Source: Erwinia piriflorinigrans CFBP 5888 (GTDB lineage Bacteria; Pseudomonadota; Gammaproteobacteria; Enterobacterales; Enterobacteriaceae). Taken from it: 64,000 nucleotides of DNA. The stretch's first letter is position 1. Each line of letters starts with the position of its first letter. The DNA lies in assembly GCF_001050515.1 (NCBI RefSeq), contig NZ_CAHS01000022.1, positions 124,001 to 188,000 of the forward strand, written 5' to 3'. Of this stretch, positions 48,628 through 58,002 are shown one piece after another. The notes below the pieces were generated by a model, which saw only the letters and a program-made list of their open reading frames with translations, searched no databases and was not told the origin of the DNA. The translations under genes were made by a program, and so were the position numbers.

Positions 48628-48735
48628 AGCACACCCCGCCGAATAGTGGCTTAACCGTTTGTGTGGCGAGATTTCCGGTTACGCCTCTGAGCCGCTACAC
48701 TCAATGGCTGAACACAACCGGATAATGAGATATCG

Positions 48736-49752
48736 ATGAAAATTAAAAGCTATGCGGCAATGAAAGCCGGGCAGGCGCTGGAGCTTTATGAGTTTGAAGC
48801 CGAAGCGTTATCTGCTGAAGAAGTTGAAGTCGAAGTCGAATACTGCGGTGTTTGCCACTCCGATCTGTCGATGATCGACAATGAATGGGGAATTTCCCGC
48901 TATCCGACCATCGCCGGTCATGAAGTGATTGGCCGCGTTTCAGCGCTCGGTGAGGCGGCAAAAGATAAAGGGCTGTCGCTGGGACAGCGCGTTGGTATTG
49001 GCTGGACGGCGAAAAGTTGCCAGCATTGTGATGCCTGCATTAACGGTGAGCAGGTCAACTGCCAACAGGGCAGCACCCCGACCGTGCTTAACAACGGTGG
49101 CTTCGCCAACAAAATGCGTGCCGACTGGCAATGGGTCATCCCTCTGCCGGAAAGCCTTGATGCCGCGACTGCCGGCCCGCTGCTGTGCGGCGGCATTACG
49201 GTATTCAAACCGCTGCTGATGAGCAATATCACCGCCACCAGCCGCGTCGGGGTGATCGGCATTGGCGGTCTGGGTCATATCGCTATCAAGATCCTGCATG
49301 CAATGGGAGCGGAGGTGGTCGCGTTTAGCTCTACCCCGCATAAAAAACAGTCCATCCTGGATATGGGTGCCGACGAGGTGATAAATAGCCGTGACCCGGA
49401 AGCCCTTAATGCTCAGGCTGGACGTTTCGATCTTATCCTAAGTACCGTCGCCGTGGATCTCGACTGGAAGCCGTACTTTGATGCGCTGGCACCGAAAGGC
49501 AAATTCCATACCGTTGGCGCGGTGATGAAACCCTTCCAGGTGGGTGCATTTGATTTGATCTCGGGTGATAAAGCCTTGACCGGCTCATCTACCGGCTCTC
49601 CTGGCCAACTGCGCTCGCTGCTCAAGCTGGCATCGCGCCGTGATATCGCGCCACAGGTTGAGTTCTTCCCCATGTCGCAAATCAATCAAGCGCTGGAGCA
49701 TGTGCGCGAAGGTAAGGCTAACTTCCGCGTGGTGTTAAAAGCGGATTTCTGA
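48736..49752 (+). CDS. ahr: NADPH-dependent zinc aldehyde reductase
   Basis: The 338-residue zinc alcohol dehydrogenase is very close to E. coli Ahr (YjgB) along its length. It has [17 protein letters not shown] with catalytic Cys and His ligands, the GHE motif, the structural zinc cysteines in [17 protein letters not shown], and the cofactor motif [14 protein letters not shown] at about 172-185. It reduces a wide range of aldehydes to alcohols. It is a single-gene unit with its own terminator. Confidence 0.92.
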   Translation: MKIKSYAAMKAGQALELYEFEAEALSAEEVEVEVEYCGVCHSDLSMIDNEWGISRYPTIAGHEVIGRVSALGEAAKDKGLSLGQRVGIGWTAKSCQHCDACINGEQVNCQQGSTPTVLNNGGFANKMRADWQWVIPLPESLDAATAGPLLCGGITVFKPLLMSNITATSRVGVIGIGGLGHIAIKILHAMGAEVVAFSSTPHKKQSILDMGADEVINSRDPEALNAQAGRFDLILSTVAVDLDWKPYFDALAPKGKFHTVGAVMKPFQVGAFDLISGDKALTGSSTGSPGQLRSLLKLASRRDIAPQVEFFPMSQINQALEHVREGKANFRVVLKADF

Positions 49753-49812
49753 TTTTACTGTACAGATAATGAGCCAGAGAGGCGCATAAACCTGCATCAA
49801 ATAAGCATATCC

Positions 49813-49840
49813 GGCGACCTGCTCTTGGGTCGCCTTCTTC
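49813..49840 (+). terminator. Terminator of ahr
   Basis: GGCGACC and GGTCGCC form a 7-bp stem with an 8-nt loop, followed by the T-rich TTCTTC, 60 bp after the ahr stop. Confidence 0.7.
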
Positions 49841-49941
49841 CGGTCGTATGCTGCCGATCAACGGCGAGCATGGCTCACCTCACAGGTTGGAAAAAACGGA
49901 CTCGTTTTATAGACGGTTCAAGACTATGCAGGCACAGTGCG

Positions 49942-50523
49942 TTAACGCGCTCTTCTGTTATTTTTCGGCAGCTCGCCATTCTGGATTTTGAGATAGAGAA
50001 AACTCAACGAGTGCGCCTGGTATTTGGTTTTCATGTTGTTGAGATGGGAGTAAACCGTTTTATGACTCAGCATCAGTCGCGAAGCCATGTTCGCTACAGG
50101 CAAATTTTTAAATACCATTGACCTGATTTTTCTTTCCATATTCGTCAGTAAGATACCCTGGGAGTTATCCTTGTAGTTGATCAGTCCTGTCAGCTTGGCA
50201 CTATATTGATCTAAGGTGATTTTTTTCCGCGACAACTTCAGTAACTGATAAATAAAATCAGTGATGCACACGTTGGCATCGATAAAAAAATGACTGTCAT
50301 AGAAATCTGACGGAAACAGTGAACTATTACCGACCACGACAAAATGCTGACCGATAAATAAATTCGAGAAGTTCATTATCTGCTTCAAGGCTTCTTCGGG
50401 GTATGTCAGATAGCGCATATCGACAACAACCAGCTTTTCGTGCTCGCGACTCACCTTATTTTCATTTAAAAAAACTGAATTTACTGCAAGTTCGAAATAA
50501 CGACAGTCACTAATAACATGCAT
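49942..50523 (-). CDS. LuxR-type (GerE HTH) transcriptional regulator, unknown input
   Basis: In this 193-residue protein residues about 128-185 form a LuxR C-terminal helix-turn-helix (TNMERKIRSMVFKNLPVANMA followed by SRLMLSHKTVYSHLNNMKTKY). The N-terminal 120 residues have no autoinducer-binding or clear receiver signature; there are Asp residues in VVVDMRYL and a hydrophobic VVVGNSS stretch suggesting a degenerate receiver-like fold. Such solo regulators in enterobacteria control fimbriae or exopolysaccharide. It is flanked by A+T-rich DNA and converges on ahr. The target is unknown. Confidence 0.75.
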   Translation of the reverse strand: MHVISDCRYFELAVNSVFLNENKVSREHEKLVVVDMRYLTYPEEALKQIMNFSNLFIGQHFVVVGNSSLFPSDFYDSHFFIDANVCITDFIYQLLKLSRKKITLDQYSAKLTGLINYKDNSQGILLTNMERKIRSMVFKNLPVANMASRLMLSHKTVYSHLNNMKTKYQAHSLSFLYLKIQNGELPKNNRRAR

Positions 50524-50963
50524 GAGAAAGCCTTCTGCGATTCTTAAAAAAATAAGCCATTGATTAACTTGAAAAGTCAGGCCATATTAAGTTGAGACAG
50601 AAGGGCAAACAACCACCCATAAAAAAAATAACAAAATAATAAACAAATGAAGTTTAAGTGATTGTATTTAAAGTGTTTATGGAATTTATTAAAGAGATAA
50701 AAATAGATTTTAATATTATTAAAATAATTAGCCTAACCTCTCAAAGCCTCTTCGCCGTTCTTTTCCCTTTACCCACCCTCACCCGAACTCAACACAACTG
50801 CATAAGAAAAAATGAAGGCTGGTCAGTTTAGAGGGAAGCGACAGGTTAAAAAAATAAGAGGGGAAACATAGAAGCAATATCTAAAGATAGGTCGCGGGCG
50901 GGTATATCAGCCAGGTCGCAACGTGGCGATTCTGGCTGACAATAAAGGTAAAACGAGCAGAGG
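50524..50963. other. AT-rich gene-free region upstream of the LuxR-type gene
   Basis: This stretch of 440 bp includes a very A+T-rich part (50590-50740), likely the promoter and silencing region of the LuxR-type gene. The 3' end of the FAD oxidoreductase lies at its right. No ORF or structured RNA was identified. Confidence 0.5.
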
Positions 50964-52256
50964 TTAAAAGCGCGTGAAGCAATAAGGTCTGGGATCAATT
51001 ATCGGTGTACAGGCGGAAACGATATCCGCCGCCAGCTGTCCGGCAGCCGGGGAAGTTCCGAACCCATGTCCTGAAAAACCGGTTGCCAGCGTCAGTCCCG
51101 GCATGCGCGCTACCGGGCCGATCACCGGATTAGAGTCCGGCGTCACGTCAATCACTCCGGCCCAGGCATCGGCAATTTTAGCGTTCTCAAACGCAGGCCA
51201 GGCGCTCATCAGATTCGCCATCGCTTCGGCGTTCAACGCTAAATTCGCCGGTGGATCCATCGTGCGTACGCATTCGAACGGTGAGCGTTTATTAGCGGCC
51301 CAACGGCGCGGCAGTGCCAAATCGCGCAGGAAATTTTTGCCCAGCGAAATGCGTAAGAAACTACGCTGGGCGCGCAGCTGCGCCAGATAGCGCGATCCAA
51401 TCAGCAAATGGTCGAGGGTCAGAGAAGCATCCAGCGCGCCACGCTGGGTAATAATAAAGCCACCGTCACAATGCTTGCGGAATGAGAAGTCCGGAGCGCC
51501 TACCGCGATATCCGTTGGCCCCTCCATCGGCGTGGTACGTAGCACCGAACAGATCAGTGGCAGCGTGGGAAGCGAGATGCCGAGATTGCCGAGAAAACGC
51601 CGTGACCACAGCCCCCCGGCCAGCAGCACCTGTTCACAGCTGATTTCACCTTTTTCTGTGACAACGCCGCTCACCTTGCCGCCGGAGGTCACCAGCGAAC
51701 GTACCGCACAATTCTCAACTATCGTCACGCCCTTTGCGATTGCCGCGTTGGCAATCGCACTGGCGGCCAGCGTTGGCTCCGCTCGACCATCCGAAGGCGT
51801 AAAGATGCCACCAGCCCATGCGCCGCGTCCTCCCGGCACCCGTTGCGCAATTTGATTTGCGCTCAGCAGATGCGAATCCAGACCGAGATGCGCCACTGAT
51901 TTCAGCCAGCTTTCATGCATCGCCATCTGCGCCGGAGTGCGGGCAATAAACATAATGCCAGCCTGGCGATAGCCAACATCACAACCGGTGCGCTGCGGCA
52001 TGTCTGCCCACAGGCGGTCAGATGCCTGCGCCAGCGGGATATCTTCGGCTACGCGACTGGTTTTGCGCACCCATCCGAGATTGCGCGAAGACTGCTCCCC
52101 CGCAAGACGCCCTTTCTCCAGCAGCACCACGGGGATATTACGTTCAGCCAGCGTCAATGCGGCCGTGAGTCCGACGATCCCGCCGCCAATCACCACAACG
52201 GTGGTGGCAGAAGGAAAGGTCGATGCGGTCTGAACCGGATTGATTGCAGGAGCCAT
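50964..52256 (-). CDS. FAD-dependent amino acid/amine oxidoreductase (DAO family)
   Basis: In this 430-residue protein the dinucleotide-binding motif VVVIGGGIVGLTAALTLAE lies at about 20-38, followed by EKGRLAGEQSSRNLGWVR, which fits a flavin contact. The C-terminal DAO pattern WAGVIDVTPDSNPVIGPV and ATGFSGHGFGTSPAAGQL completes the fold. Such enzymes oxidise the C-N bond of amino acids or amines, giving imines. It is the third gene of a leftward operon after an OCD-family enzyme and a RidA-family protein, which would handle reactive imine intermediates. The substrate is unknown. Confidence 0.85.
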   Translation of the reverse strand: MAPAINPVQTASTFPSATTVVVIGGGIVGLTAALTLAERNIPVVLLEKGRLAGEQSSRNLGWVRKTSRVAEDIPLAQASDRLWADMPQRTGCDVGYRQAGIMFIARTPAQMAMHESWLKSVAHLGLDSHLLSANQIAQRVPGGRGAWAGGIFTPSDGRAEPTLAASAIANAAIAKGVTIVENCAVRSLVTSGGKVSGVVTEKGEISCEQVLLAGGLWSRRFLGNLGISLPTLPLICSVLRTTPMEGPTDIAVGAPDFSFRKHCDGGFIITQRGALDASLTLDHLLIGSRYLAQLRAQRSFLRISLGKNFLRDLALPRRWAANKRSPFECVRTMDPPANLALNAEAMANLMSAWPAFENAKIADAWAGVIDVTPDSNPVIGPVARMPGLTLATGFSGHGFGTSPAAGQLAADIVSACTPIIDPRPYCFTRF

Positions 52257-52276
52257 AGTGACCTTGTTAATCCATG

Positions 52277-52702
52277 TTAAAGAGCAAGAGTTATTTTTTG
52301 CACGTCTGCCGTTGCCGCCCCGCGCCAGGCCGTCACCTCCAGCTCGACCTTATAAACGGTAGAGCCGAGCGGCGGGCAGGTAACGGTGGTTGCCGGGTCG
52401 ACGCCGCGAAACTTCTCGCCAATAATCGCCATCACCGTCTGCACGTCCCGTGGGTCCTGAATAAATACCCGTGACATCACCACATCAGCAAGAGAAGCAT
52501 CAACGGCAGCCAGCGCCTGCGCGATATTGGCAAATACCTGGTGAGTCTGCTCACTGACATCCTCCGGGATAATTTTGGTCTGGGGATGACGCCCGGCGGT
52601 ATTGGAAACAAAAATCCAGTTATCCACCGCCACGATGCGTGAGTAGCTCGCCTGCTCTTCGAGGACGGAGCCTGTTTTGACTTTAATAATGTGGGTCATC
52701 AT
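52277..52702 (-). CDS. RidA-family enamine/imine deaminase-like protein
   Basis: This 141-residue (or 140 from the second ATG, which has better spacing to AGGA) RidA-family protein contains AVDNWIFVSNTAGRHPQT, QTHQVFANIAQALAAVDASLADVV and a C-terminal LGSTVYKVELEVTAW. The Arg that normally binds the substrate carboxylate in RidA (…NR…C…) is not obvious at the usual place, so it may be a divergent subfamily. It lies 14 bp before the OCD-family gene's stop and 20 bp from the oxidoreductase gene, suggesting one transcript. Confidence 0.82.
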   Translation of the reverse strand: MMTHIIKVKTGSVLEEQASYSRIVAVDNWIFVSNTAGRHPQTKIIPEDVSEQTHQVFANIAQALAAVDASLADVVMSRVFIQDPRDVQTVMAIIGEKFRGVDPATTVTCPPLGSTVYKVELEVTAWRGAATADVQKITLAL

Positions 52703-52716
52703 GTTTTCCTGATGGG

Positions 52717-53856
52717 TTAGCTTAATACGGGAGATTCCCAGAGATTCAGCTTCACGCCGATGCCTTTTTCCAATGCGTTGCGATATACCACGGTGCCCCA
52801 GGCCACGTCCTCAACCGGCATACCACCGACCGACATCATGATGATCTCTTCGTCGTTCAGACGACCGGGAGCATCACCAGCGATAATCTTGCCGATATCT
52901 TCCAGCTGTTCATGTGTCATCTTCCCTTCCGCCACCATGTCCATAAAGCGCACGCCGATCACCGGGATAGTATGGTGAGCCGGCTTCGGCACCTCCTCAA
53001 ACCAGGCATGATAAAGCCCCGTATTGTCGAGCACCTTGCGCACGTCAGCCTGTTCCATGCCCTCGTCAATGTTGCATGACGCCGGCATCGCCAGGAATGC
53101 GCCAGGCTTAACCCATTCCCGCTTCACCAACGGATAGGTTGCCGGATCGCCCACTTCACCCGAATTGCAGTAGGTGACAATATCGGAGCCACGTACCACC
53201 TCTTCAATGCTGTCGACAATTTCAATCGAGGTGATTTGTGGGTAAGTGACCGTGACCCAAGAGATAAAGGAGTCCAGGCTCTGTTTGCCGCGTCCTTTGA
53301 CCTTAATGGTGTCGATCTCCGGGCAAACGGCGATAAAAGCGGCAATCACGGTTTTACCCATCACCCCCGGCCCCAGCAGACCAACCACCTTCGAGTCCTT
53401 ACGTGCCAGATGACGCGCGCCAACGCCGGGTATCGCGCCGGTACGGTACGCCGACAGCAGGTTGGCCGACATATGCGCCAGCGGCGCTCCGGTTTCCACA
53501 TCATTCAGGGTGAACATCAGAATCGAGCGCGGCAGCCCTCTCTCCCGGTTAGCAATATTAGAGCCGTACCACTTCACCCCGGCGGTACAGAAGCTGCCGC
53601 CGAGATAGGCTGGCATCGCCATTAAGCGGCGGTCGGCCGTCGGCTTCGGCATGGTTGGGAACGGGGAGTTTTCCGGGAACGTCACCATCGCGCCGTGCGA
53701 GTCATTGTTTGAACCCGCCATGCGGTAGTCCCCCTGCCAGAGCAGGCCAAACATCTCTTCCATCGTGTCCACACAGGCTGGCATATCCGTTACCCCGGCG
53801 CGGATCATGTCCTGTTCTGAAAGATAGATAAAATCAATTTTAGTCGAGTCAGACAT
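52717..53856 (-). CDS. Ornithine cyclodeaminase/mu-crystallin family protein
   Basis: The 379-residue protein has the OCD family core: the substrate-region AGVKWYGSNIANRERGLPRS, the Rossmann motif KVVGLLGPGVMGKTVIAAF at about 160, then IVTYCNSGEVGDPATYP. It closely resembles the branch annotated as tyramine oxidase subunit B; that name comes from database usage and does not prove a tyramine substrate. It is first in the leftward operon with RidA-like and FAD oxidoreductase genes, divergent from an AraC regulator. Confidence 0.82.
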   Translation of the reverse strand: MSDSTKIDFIYLSEQDMIRAGVTDMPACVDTMEEMFGLLWQGDYRMAGSNNDSHGAMVTFPENSPFPTMPKPTADRRLMAMPAYLGGSFCTAGVKWYGSNIANRERGLPRSILMFTLNDVETGAPLAHMSANLLSAYRTGAIPGVGARHLARKDSKVVGLLGPGVMGKTVIAAFIAVCPEIDTIKVKGRGKQSLDSFISWVTVTYPQITSIEIVDSIEEVVRGSDIVTYCNSGEVGDPATYPLVKREWVKPGAFLAMPASCNIDEGMEQADVRKVLDNTGLYHAWFEEVPKPAHHTIPVIGVRFMDMVAEGKMTHEQLEDIGKIIAGDAPGRLNDEEIIMMSVGGMPVEDVAWGTVVYRNALEKGIGVKLNLWESPVLS

Positions 53857-54034
53857 GCCGATTACCCCGTTAAATGAGTGAGTTACATCTTATTAAACGC
53901 TGCGATACGGATTGAAAATAACGCCCGGCAAAGCGGACTGTATTGAAGATTTGCGACACGCGGCGATATCAGCGAATAAAAAATGGCACCCGGATTGCAT
54001 CACCAGTGAGTCATCTCATTTGCAGGACTCGCCT

Positions 54035-54868
54035 ATGTCACATGCCATGCATCCGCTTCATCGTGCAGAGATCCATCCCGAACAGCCCTGGTTTGTCCTC
54101 AGCGCGGCACAGCATTATTCATTGATACCCGGCAACCACCCGGCCATTTCCCACTTCTACAGTTTTCAAGTGGCACCGTCGGCCAGCATGACGCTGGCCG
54201 TGCCGGACGGCTGCGTGGATATCATTTTTGATTGTGATGCGGTACGGCCCGTGGCGAGAGTCTGCGGAACCACGCTGGAGGCGCGCAGCGCAGCGCTGTT
54301 CTGTAACCATCGCTATTTCGGTGTACGCTTTGCACCCGGCGTGATGCCAGATTTTCTTGATGTGACGGCCTGTGAACTGACCGATGACGAATTTGATTTT
54401 TTTGATGTGGTGCCGGACGCGCGTCACGCCTGTGAACAAATCCTGCATACTGCGCTATTTTCGCAGCAGATCGCGCTGTTTAATACCTGGTTTACCCCGC
54501 GACTGGTGCGTAAATCCTCGGCGGTCACCCGCTCGGTCATCCAAACAATCATGCAGCATAAGGGAAATATCCGCGTTGAACAGCTGGCGACATTAAGTGG
54601 TTATACCTGCCGCACTATCCAGCGCCAGTTTCGCCAGGATACCGGTATGTCCCCAAAGACATTCGGACGTATGATGCGCTGCCAGGCCGCGTTAAATAAT
54701 CTGCATCTGCCCGGCGACCTGTCCTGCTCCGACCTCGCCCTGGATCTTGGATTCAGCGATCAGTCTCATTTTCTGCGCGAATTCAAAAAACTGGTCAGCA
54801 CCACGCCGCTGGACTATCAGCGTCGCACGCTGCGGGCAGCCTGGAACGATCGTATTCGTTGTCACTAA
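54035..54868 (+). CDS. AraC-family regulator of the oxidation module
   Basis: From MSHAMHPLHRAEIHPEQPW the protein is 277 residues; an upstream extension to 53912 is unlikely. The N-terminal half is a cupin-like sensor (DUF6597-type, with VPDGCVDIIFD and FGVRFAPGVMPDFL); the C-terminal AraC double HTH contains VEQLATLSGYTCRTIQRQF and SDLALDLGFSDQSHFLREFKK. It is transcribed divergently from the OCD operon, with about 180 bp between the starts, and upstream of a permease, so it likely activates both in response to the substrate. Confidence 0.85.
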   Translation: MSHAMHPLHRAEIHPEQPWFVLSAAQHYSLIPGNHPAISHFYSFQVAPSASMTLAVPDGCVDIIFDCDAVRPVARVCGTTLEARSAALFCNHRYFGVRFAPGVMPDFLDVTACELTDDEFDFFDVVPDARHACEQILHTALFSQQIALFNTWFTPRLVRKSSAVTRSVIQTIMQHKGNIRVEQLATLSGYTCRTIQRQFRQDTGMSPKTFGRMMRCQAALNNLHLPGDLSCSDLALDLGFSDQSHFLREFKKLVSTTPLDYQRRTLRAAWNDRIRCH

Positions 54869-55046
54869 CGGCGAAAGTGAGCGCCAGCTTATCGCCGATC
54901 GGCACCTAAAAAGTGCATGCGTTGCACCACTGCACTGTCCGATTTTTTCTATCCGTGTCCGCCATTGCTGATAAATGATGCCAGTCCGTCTCGTGGCTCA
55001 GTAGACCTCTTGCGAGCCTCTTTCACTGACAACTAAGGTGCTGGCA

Positions 55047-56438
55047 ATGAGCAACTCGTCCGGTTTACGAAAAAATTCTCTCGGCTTATTTTCTCTGGTG
55101 TTCTTTGTTGTGGCTGCGGCATCTCCCTTGACCGGGGTGGTCGGCGGATTGCCGGTGGCCATTTTTACCGGTAACGGCGGCGGCATTCCCGTCATCTACA
55201 TTATGGCCTGTGCCATCCTGATGGTTTTCTCGGTGGGATATATCGCAATGAGCCGCCACGTCAGTGATTCGGGCGCTTTTTATACCTATATTTCAAAGGG
55301 GCTGGGCGAAAACTGCGGCGCTGCGGCATCTGTCGTGGCGCTGATTGCCTATTTTTCGGTACAGACCGCCGTGGTGGCGATGCTTGGCTTCTTCACCCAG
55401 CTCTTTTTGCAGCAGCACCTCGGCGCGCAGGTCCCGTGGTGGCTGCTCAGTATGCTGTTTGTGGTGATTGCCTGGGTGCTGGGCATTAAGCGGGTGGAGG
55501 TCGGCGGTAAACTGCTGGGCGTGCTGATGCTGGCAGAGGTGGCGATTGTGTTACTGACTGACGTGATGCTGCTGGTGAAAAAGAACGGGCCGCTGAATAT
55601 CAGTTCGTTTGAGCCTTCGGTGTTTATGCACGGCAATCTCGGCATCGCTTTTGTGTTCGCTATCGCTTCATTTATCGGCTTTGAGTCAACGGCAATCTAC
55701 GCGGAAGAGTGCCGCGATCCGCATAAAACCGTACCGCGAGCCACCGTCTGCGCCCTGCTGATTATTACCGCCTTCTTCTGCTTTACCAGCTGGTCGCTGG
55801 TGCAGGCCTATGATTTCGACCGGCTGGTGCAAATTGCGCGGCAGGACCCCGGCAATTTCATCTTTGATATTACCCGTCAATATGTTGGCCAGTGGGCGGT
55901 CGATACGATGGCGGTACTACTGATCACCAGCCTGTTTGCGGCATCGCTGGCTTTCCACAACAATATTTCACGCTATATTTTCAGTATCAGCCGTGATGGC
56001 CTTATCTGGAAAGAACTGTGTAGCACCCACCCGACTAACGGCACGCCGCATAACGCCAGCCACCTCCACAGCGTCATCCTGCTGCTGCTGTTGGCGGGAA
56101 TGGGCAGCGTTGGCATCGACCCAATGGCGCAGATTTTTGCCTTCGGATCGGCGATTGCGACGCTGTCGATTCTGGTACTCCAAGTGGGGGTATCCGCCGC
56201 CGTCATCGTGTTCTTTCGCCGCAAAGCGATACATGATTACAGTGCCTGGCAGGTATTCTGGGCACCGCTGATTGCATTATCCGCGATGTCGATCACCATT
56301 ATTCTGGTGGTTAACAATTTGCAGCTGCTAAGCGGTAGTGATTCGACACTGGTCAAGCTGATCCCGTGGTTTATCGCTATCTGCTGCGCAGCGGGTTATA
56401 TGCTGTCAGTGAAGCGCCGGGTGCGTAGCGCGGCCTGA
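55047..56438 (+). CDS. APC-superfamily amino acid/amine permease
   Basis: Starting at MSNSSGLRKNSLGLFSLVFF (AAGG 8 nt upstream), the 463-residue protein has 12 helices and APC markers: GLFSLVFFVVAAASPLTG in helix 1, SDSGAFYTYISKGLG, and the FEST-like FIGFESTAIYAEECRDPHKTVPRA. It probably imports the compound broken down by the divergent OCD/RidA/oxidoreductase operon. The substrate is unassigned. Confidence 0.87.
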   Translation: MSNSSGLRKNSLGLFSLVFFVVAAASPLTGVVGGLPVAIFTGNGGGIPVIYIMACAILMVFSVGYIAMSRHVSDSGAFYTYISKGLGENCGAAASVVALIAYFSVQTAVVAMLGFFTQLFLQQHLGAQVPWWLLSMLFVVIAWVLGIKRVEVGGKLLGVLMLAEVAIVLLTDVMLLVKKNGPLNISSFEPSVFMHGNLGIAFVFAIASFIGFESTAIYAEECRDPHKTVPRATVCALLIITAFFCFTSWSLVQAYDFDRLVQIARQDPGNFIFDITRQYVGQWAVDTMAVLLITSLFAASLAFHNNISRYIFSISRDGLIWKELCSTHPTNGTPHNASHLHSVILLLLLAGMGSVGIDPMAQIFAFGSAIATLSILVLQVGVSAAVIVFFRRKAIHDYSAWQVFWAPLIALSAMSITIILVVNNLQLLSGSDSTLVKLIPWFIAICCAAGYMLSVKRRVRSAA

Positions 56439-56575
56439 GGGTTGCGGCTGGTCTGGACGTATCAAATGACAAGTTGCGGAAATAACGCGGGTTCCGCTCA
56501 TCACCCTGTGCTACCCAGCCGCCATCATGTTGGCCCAACATAATCGTTCAGGTTCGTGCTTCAGATCGGTATACC

Positions 56576-57760
56576 TCACAACGCCTGCGCGCAAGCCCAG
56601 GCCGAGCTCCACGCCCACTGGAAATTATAGCCCCCCAGCCAACCGCTGACATCAACCACTTCACCAATGAAGTACAGTCCGGGGACATCGCGTGCTTCCA
56701 TCGTTTTAGACGACAGCTGGCTGGTGTCGACGCCGCCAAGCGTCACCTCGGCGGTACGATAGCCTTCGGTGCCGTTTGGCTGCACGCGCCACTGGTGCAG
56801 GGCGCTGGCCAGTTCAATTTGCTGGCGGCTGTTCAGCTGTTTCAGGGTGCATTCGGGGATCATACCCAGCAGCTGTAGGCACTCAACAAGACGCTTCGGC
56901 AGCAGCTTGGCGAGGGTATTCTTCAGGCTTTGATTAGGGTGAGCGCGGCGCTCGTCGTTCAGGAACACATCAATATCCTGCACGGGCGACAGGTTTATCG
57001 TAATAAACTCCCCCGGCTGCCAGTAACTGGACAGTTGCAATACTGCCGGCCCCGACAGGCCACGATGGGTAAACAGCAGCGCTTCTTTAAAGACCGTGCC
57101 GTCTTCGGCGGCGATCGTCGATGGCACCGACACGCCAGAAAGGGCCTGCAACTGTTCCAACAAAGGTTTATGCAGGGTGAACGGCACCAGTCCGGCGCGG
57201 GTCGGGAACACCTTTAAACCAAACTGTTCCGCGACCTTGTAGCCGAACGGCGATGCCCCCAGGCCCGGCATCGACAGGCCCCCGCTGGCGATCACCAGTT
57301 TTTCCGCCTGCACCTGTGCGCCGTTCAGCTCCAGCGTATAGCCGATGGCATCGCGCGTGACAGCCAGCACCTCACTACGCAGGCGCAGCATCACCTGCCC
57401 GGCTTCACACTCTTTCAACAGTAGATCGGCCACCTGCTGTGCCGAATCATCGCAAAATAGCTGGCCGAGGGTCTTTTCATGCCAGGCGATGCCATGACGG
57501 TTAACCAGGTCGATAAAATCCCACTGGGTATAACGCGCCAGCGCAGATTTGCAAAAATGCGGGTTTTGCGACAAATAGGCAGACGGTTCAGTATAGAGGT
57601 TGGTGAAATTACAGCGCCCACCGCCAGACATCAAGATCTTACGGCCGGCTTTTTTGCCGTTATCGATCAGCAGCACACGCCGCCCTTTTTGCCCGGCCTC
57701 GGCCGCACAAAACAGGCCAGCCGCACCGGCTCCAATTACGATAACGTCAAACTTTTCCAC
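56576..57760 (-). CDS. yhiN: YhiN-family FAD/NAD(P)-dependent oxidoreductase
   Basis: From the GTG of VEKFDVIVIGAGAAGLF (57758-57760; the adjacent GTG at 57763 is also possible) the protein is 394 residues, close to E. coli YhiN (400). Motifs: GAGAAGLFCAAEAGQKG, LMSGGGRCNFTN, GTEGYRTAEVTLGGVD and YFIGEVVDVSGWLGGYNFQWAW. The function is not established. It is divergent from pitA as in E. coli, marking the return to conserved backbone. Confidence 0.9.
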   Translation of the reverse strand: MEKFDVIVIGAGAAGLFCAAEAGQKGRRVLLIDNGKKAGRKILMSGGGRCNFTNLYTEPSAYLSQNPHFCKSALARYTQWDFIDLVNRHGIAWHEKTLGQLFCDDSAQQVADLLLKECEAGQVMLRLRSEVLAVTRDAIGYTLELNGAQVQAEKLVIASGGLSMPGLGASPFGYKVAEQFGLKVFPTRAGLVPFTLHKPLLEQLQALSGVSVPSTIAAEDGTVFKEALLFTHRGLSGPAVLQLSSYWQPGEFITINLSPVQDIDVFLNDERRAHPNQSLKNTLAKLLPKRLVECLQLLGMIPECTLKQLNSRQQIELASALHQWRVQPNGTEGYRTAEVTLGGVDTSQLSSKTMEARDVPGLYFIGEVVDVSGWLGGYNFQWAWSSAWACAQAL

Positions 57761-58002
57761 CACACACTCCACGCCAGGCCGTAAAAGCGCTGATTGTAGT
57801 GAGTTGGCGGCAGGGATACCAGCTTCATGCCAAAACAGCGACAAAACTTTTTTTTAACTTTATGATTTAAAAATAATTTCATCAGCAATCGTCACTTTAC
57901 TGACGCATTAATGTCAAAAAAAGTCTATATTTCCCTTTCCCCGGGTGCGGTTTGTCGCTGATAATGCGCCGCGTTCATGTCCTCCAAAATGGCGTAACGC
58001 TT

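Noticed and set aside
49825-50121. 98-codon plus-strand frame after ahr
   Set aside because: It begins at the ahr terminator and runs antisense to the LuxR-type gene.
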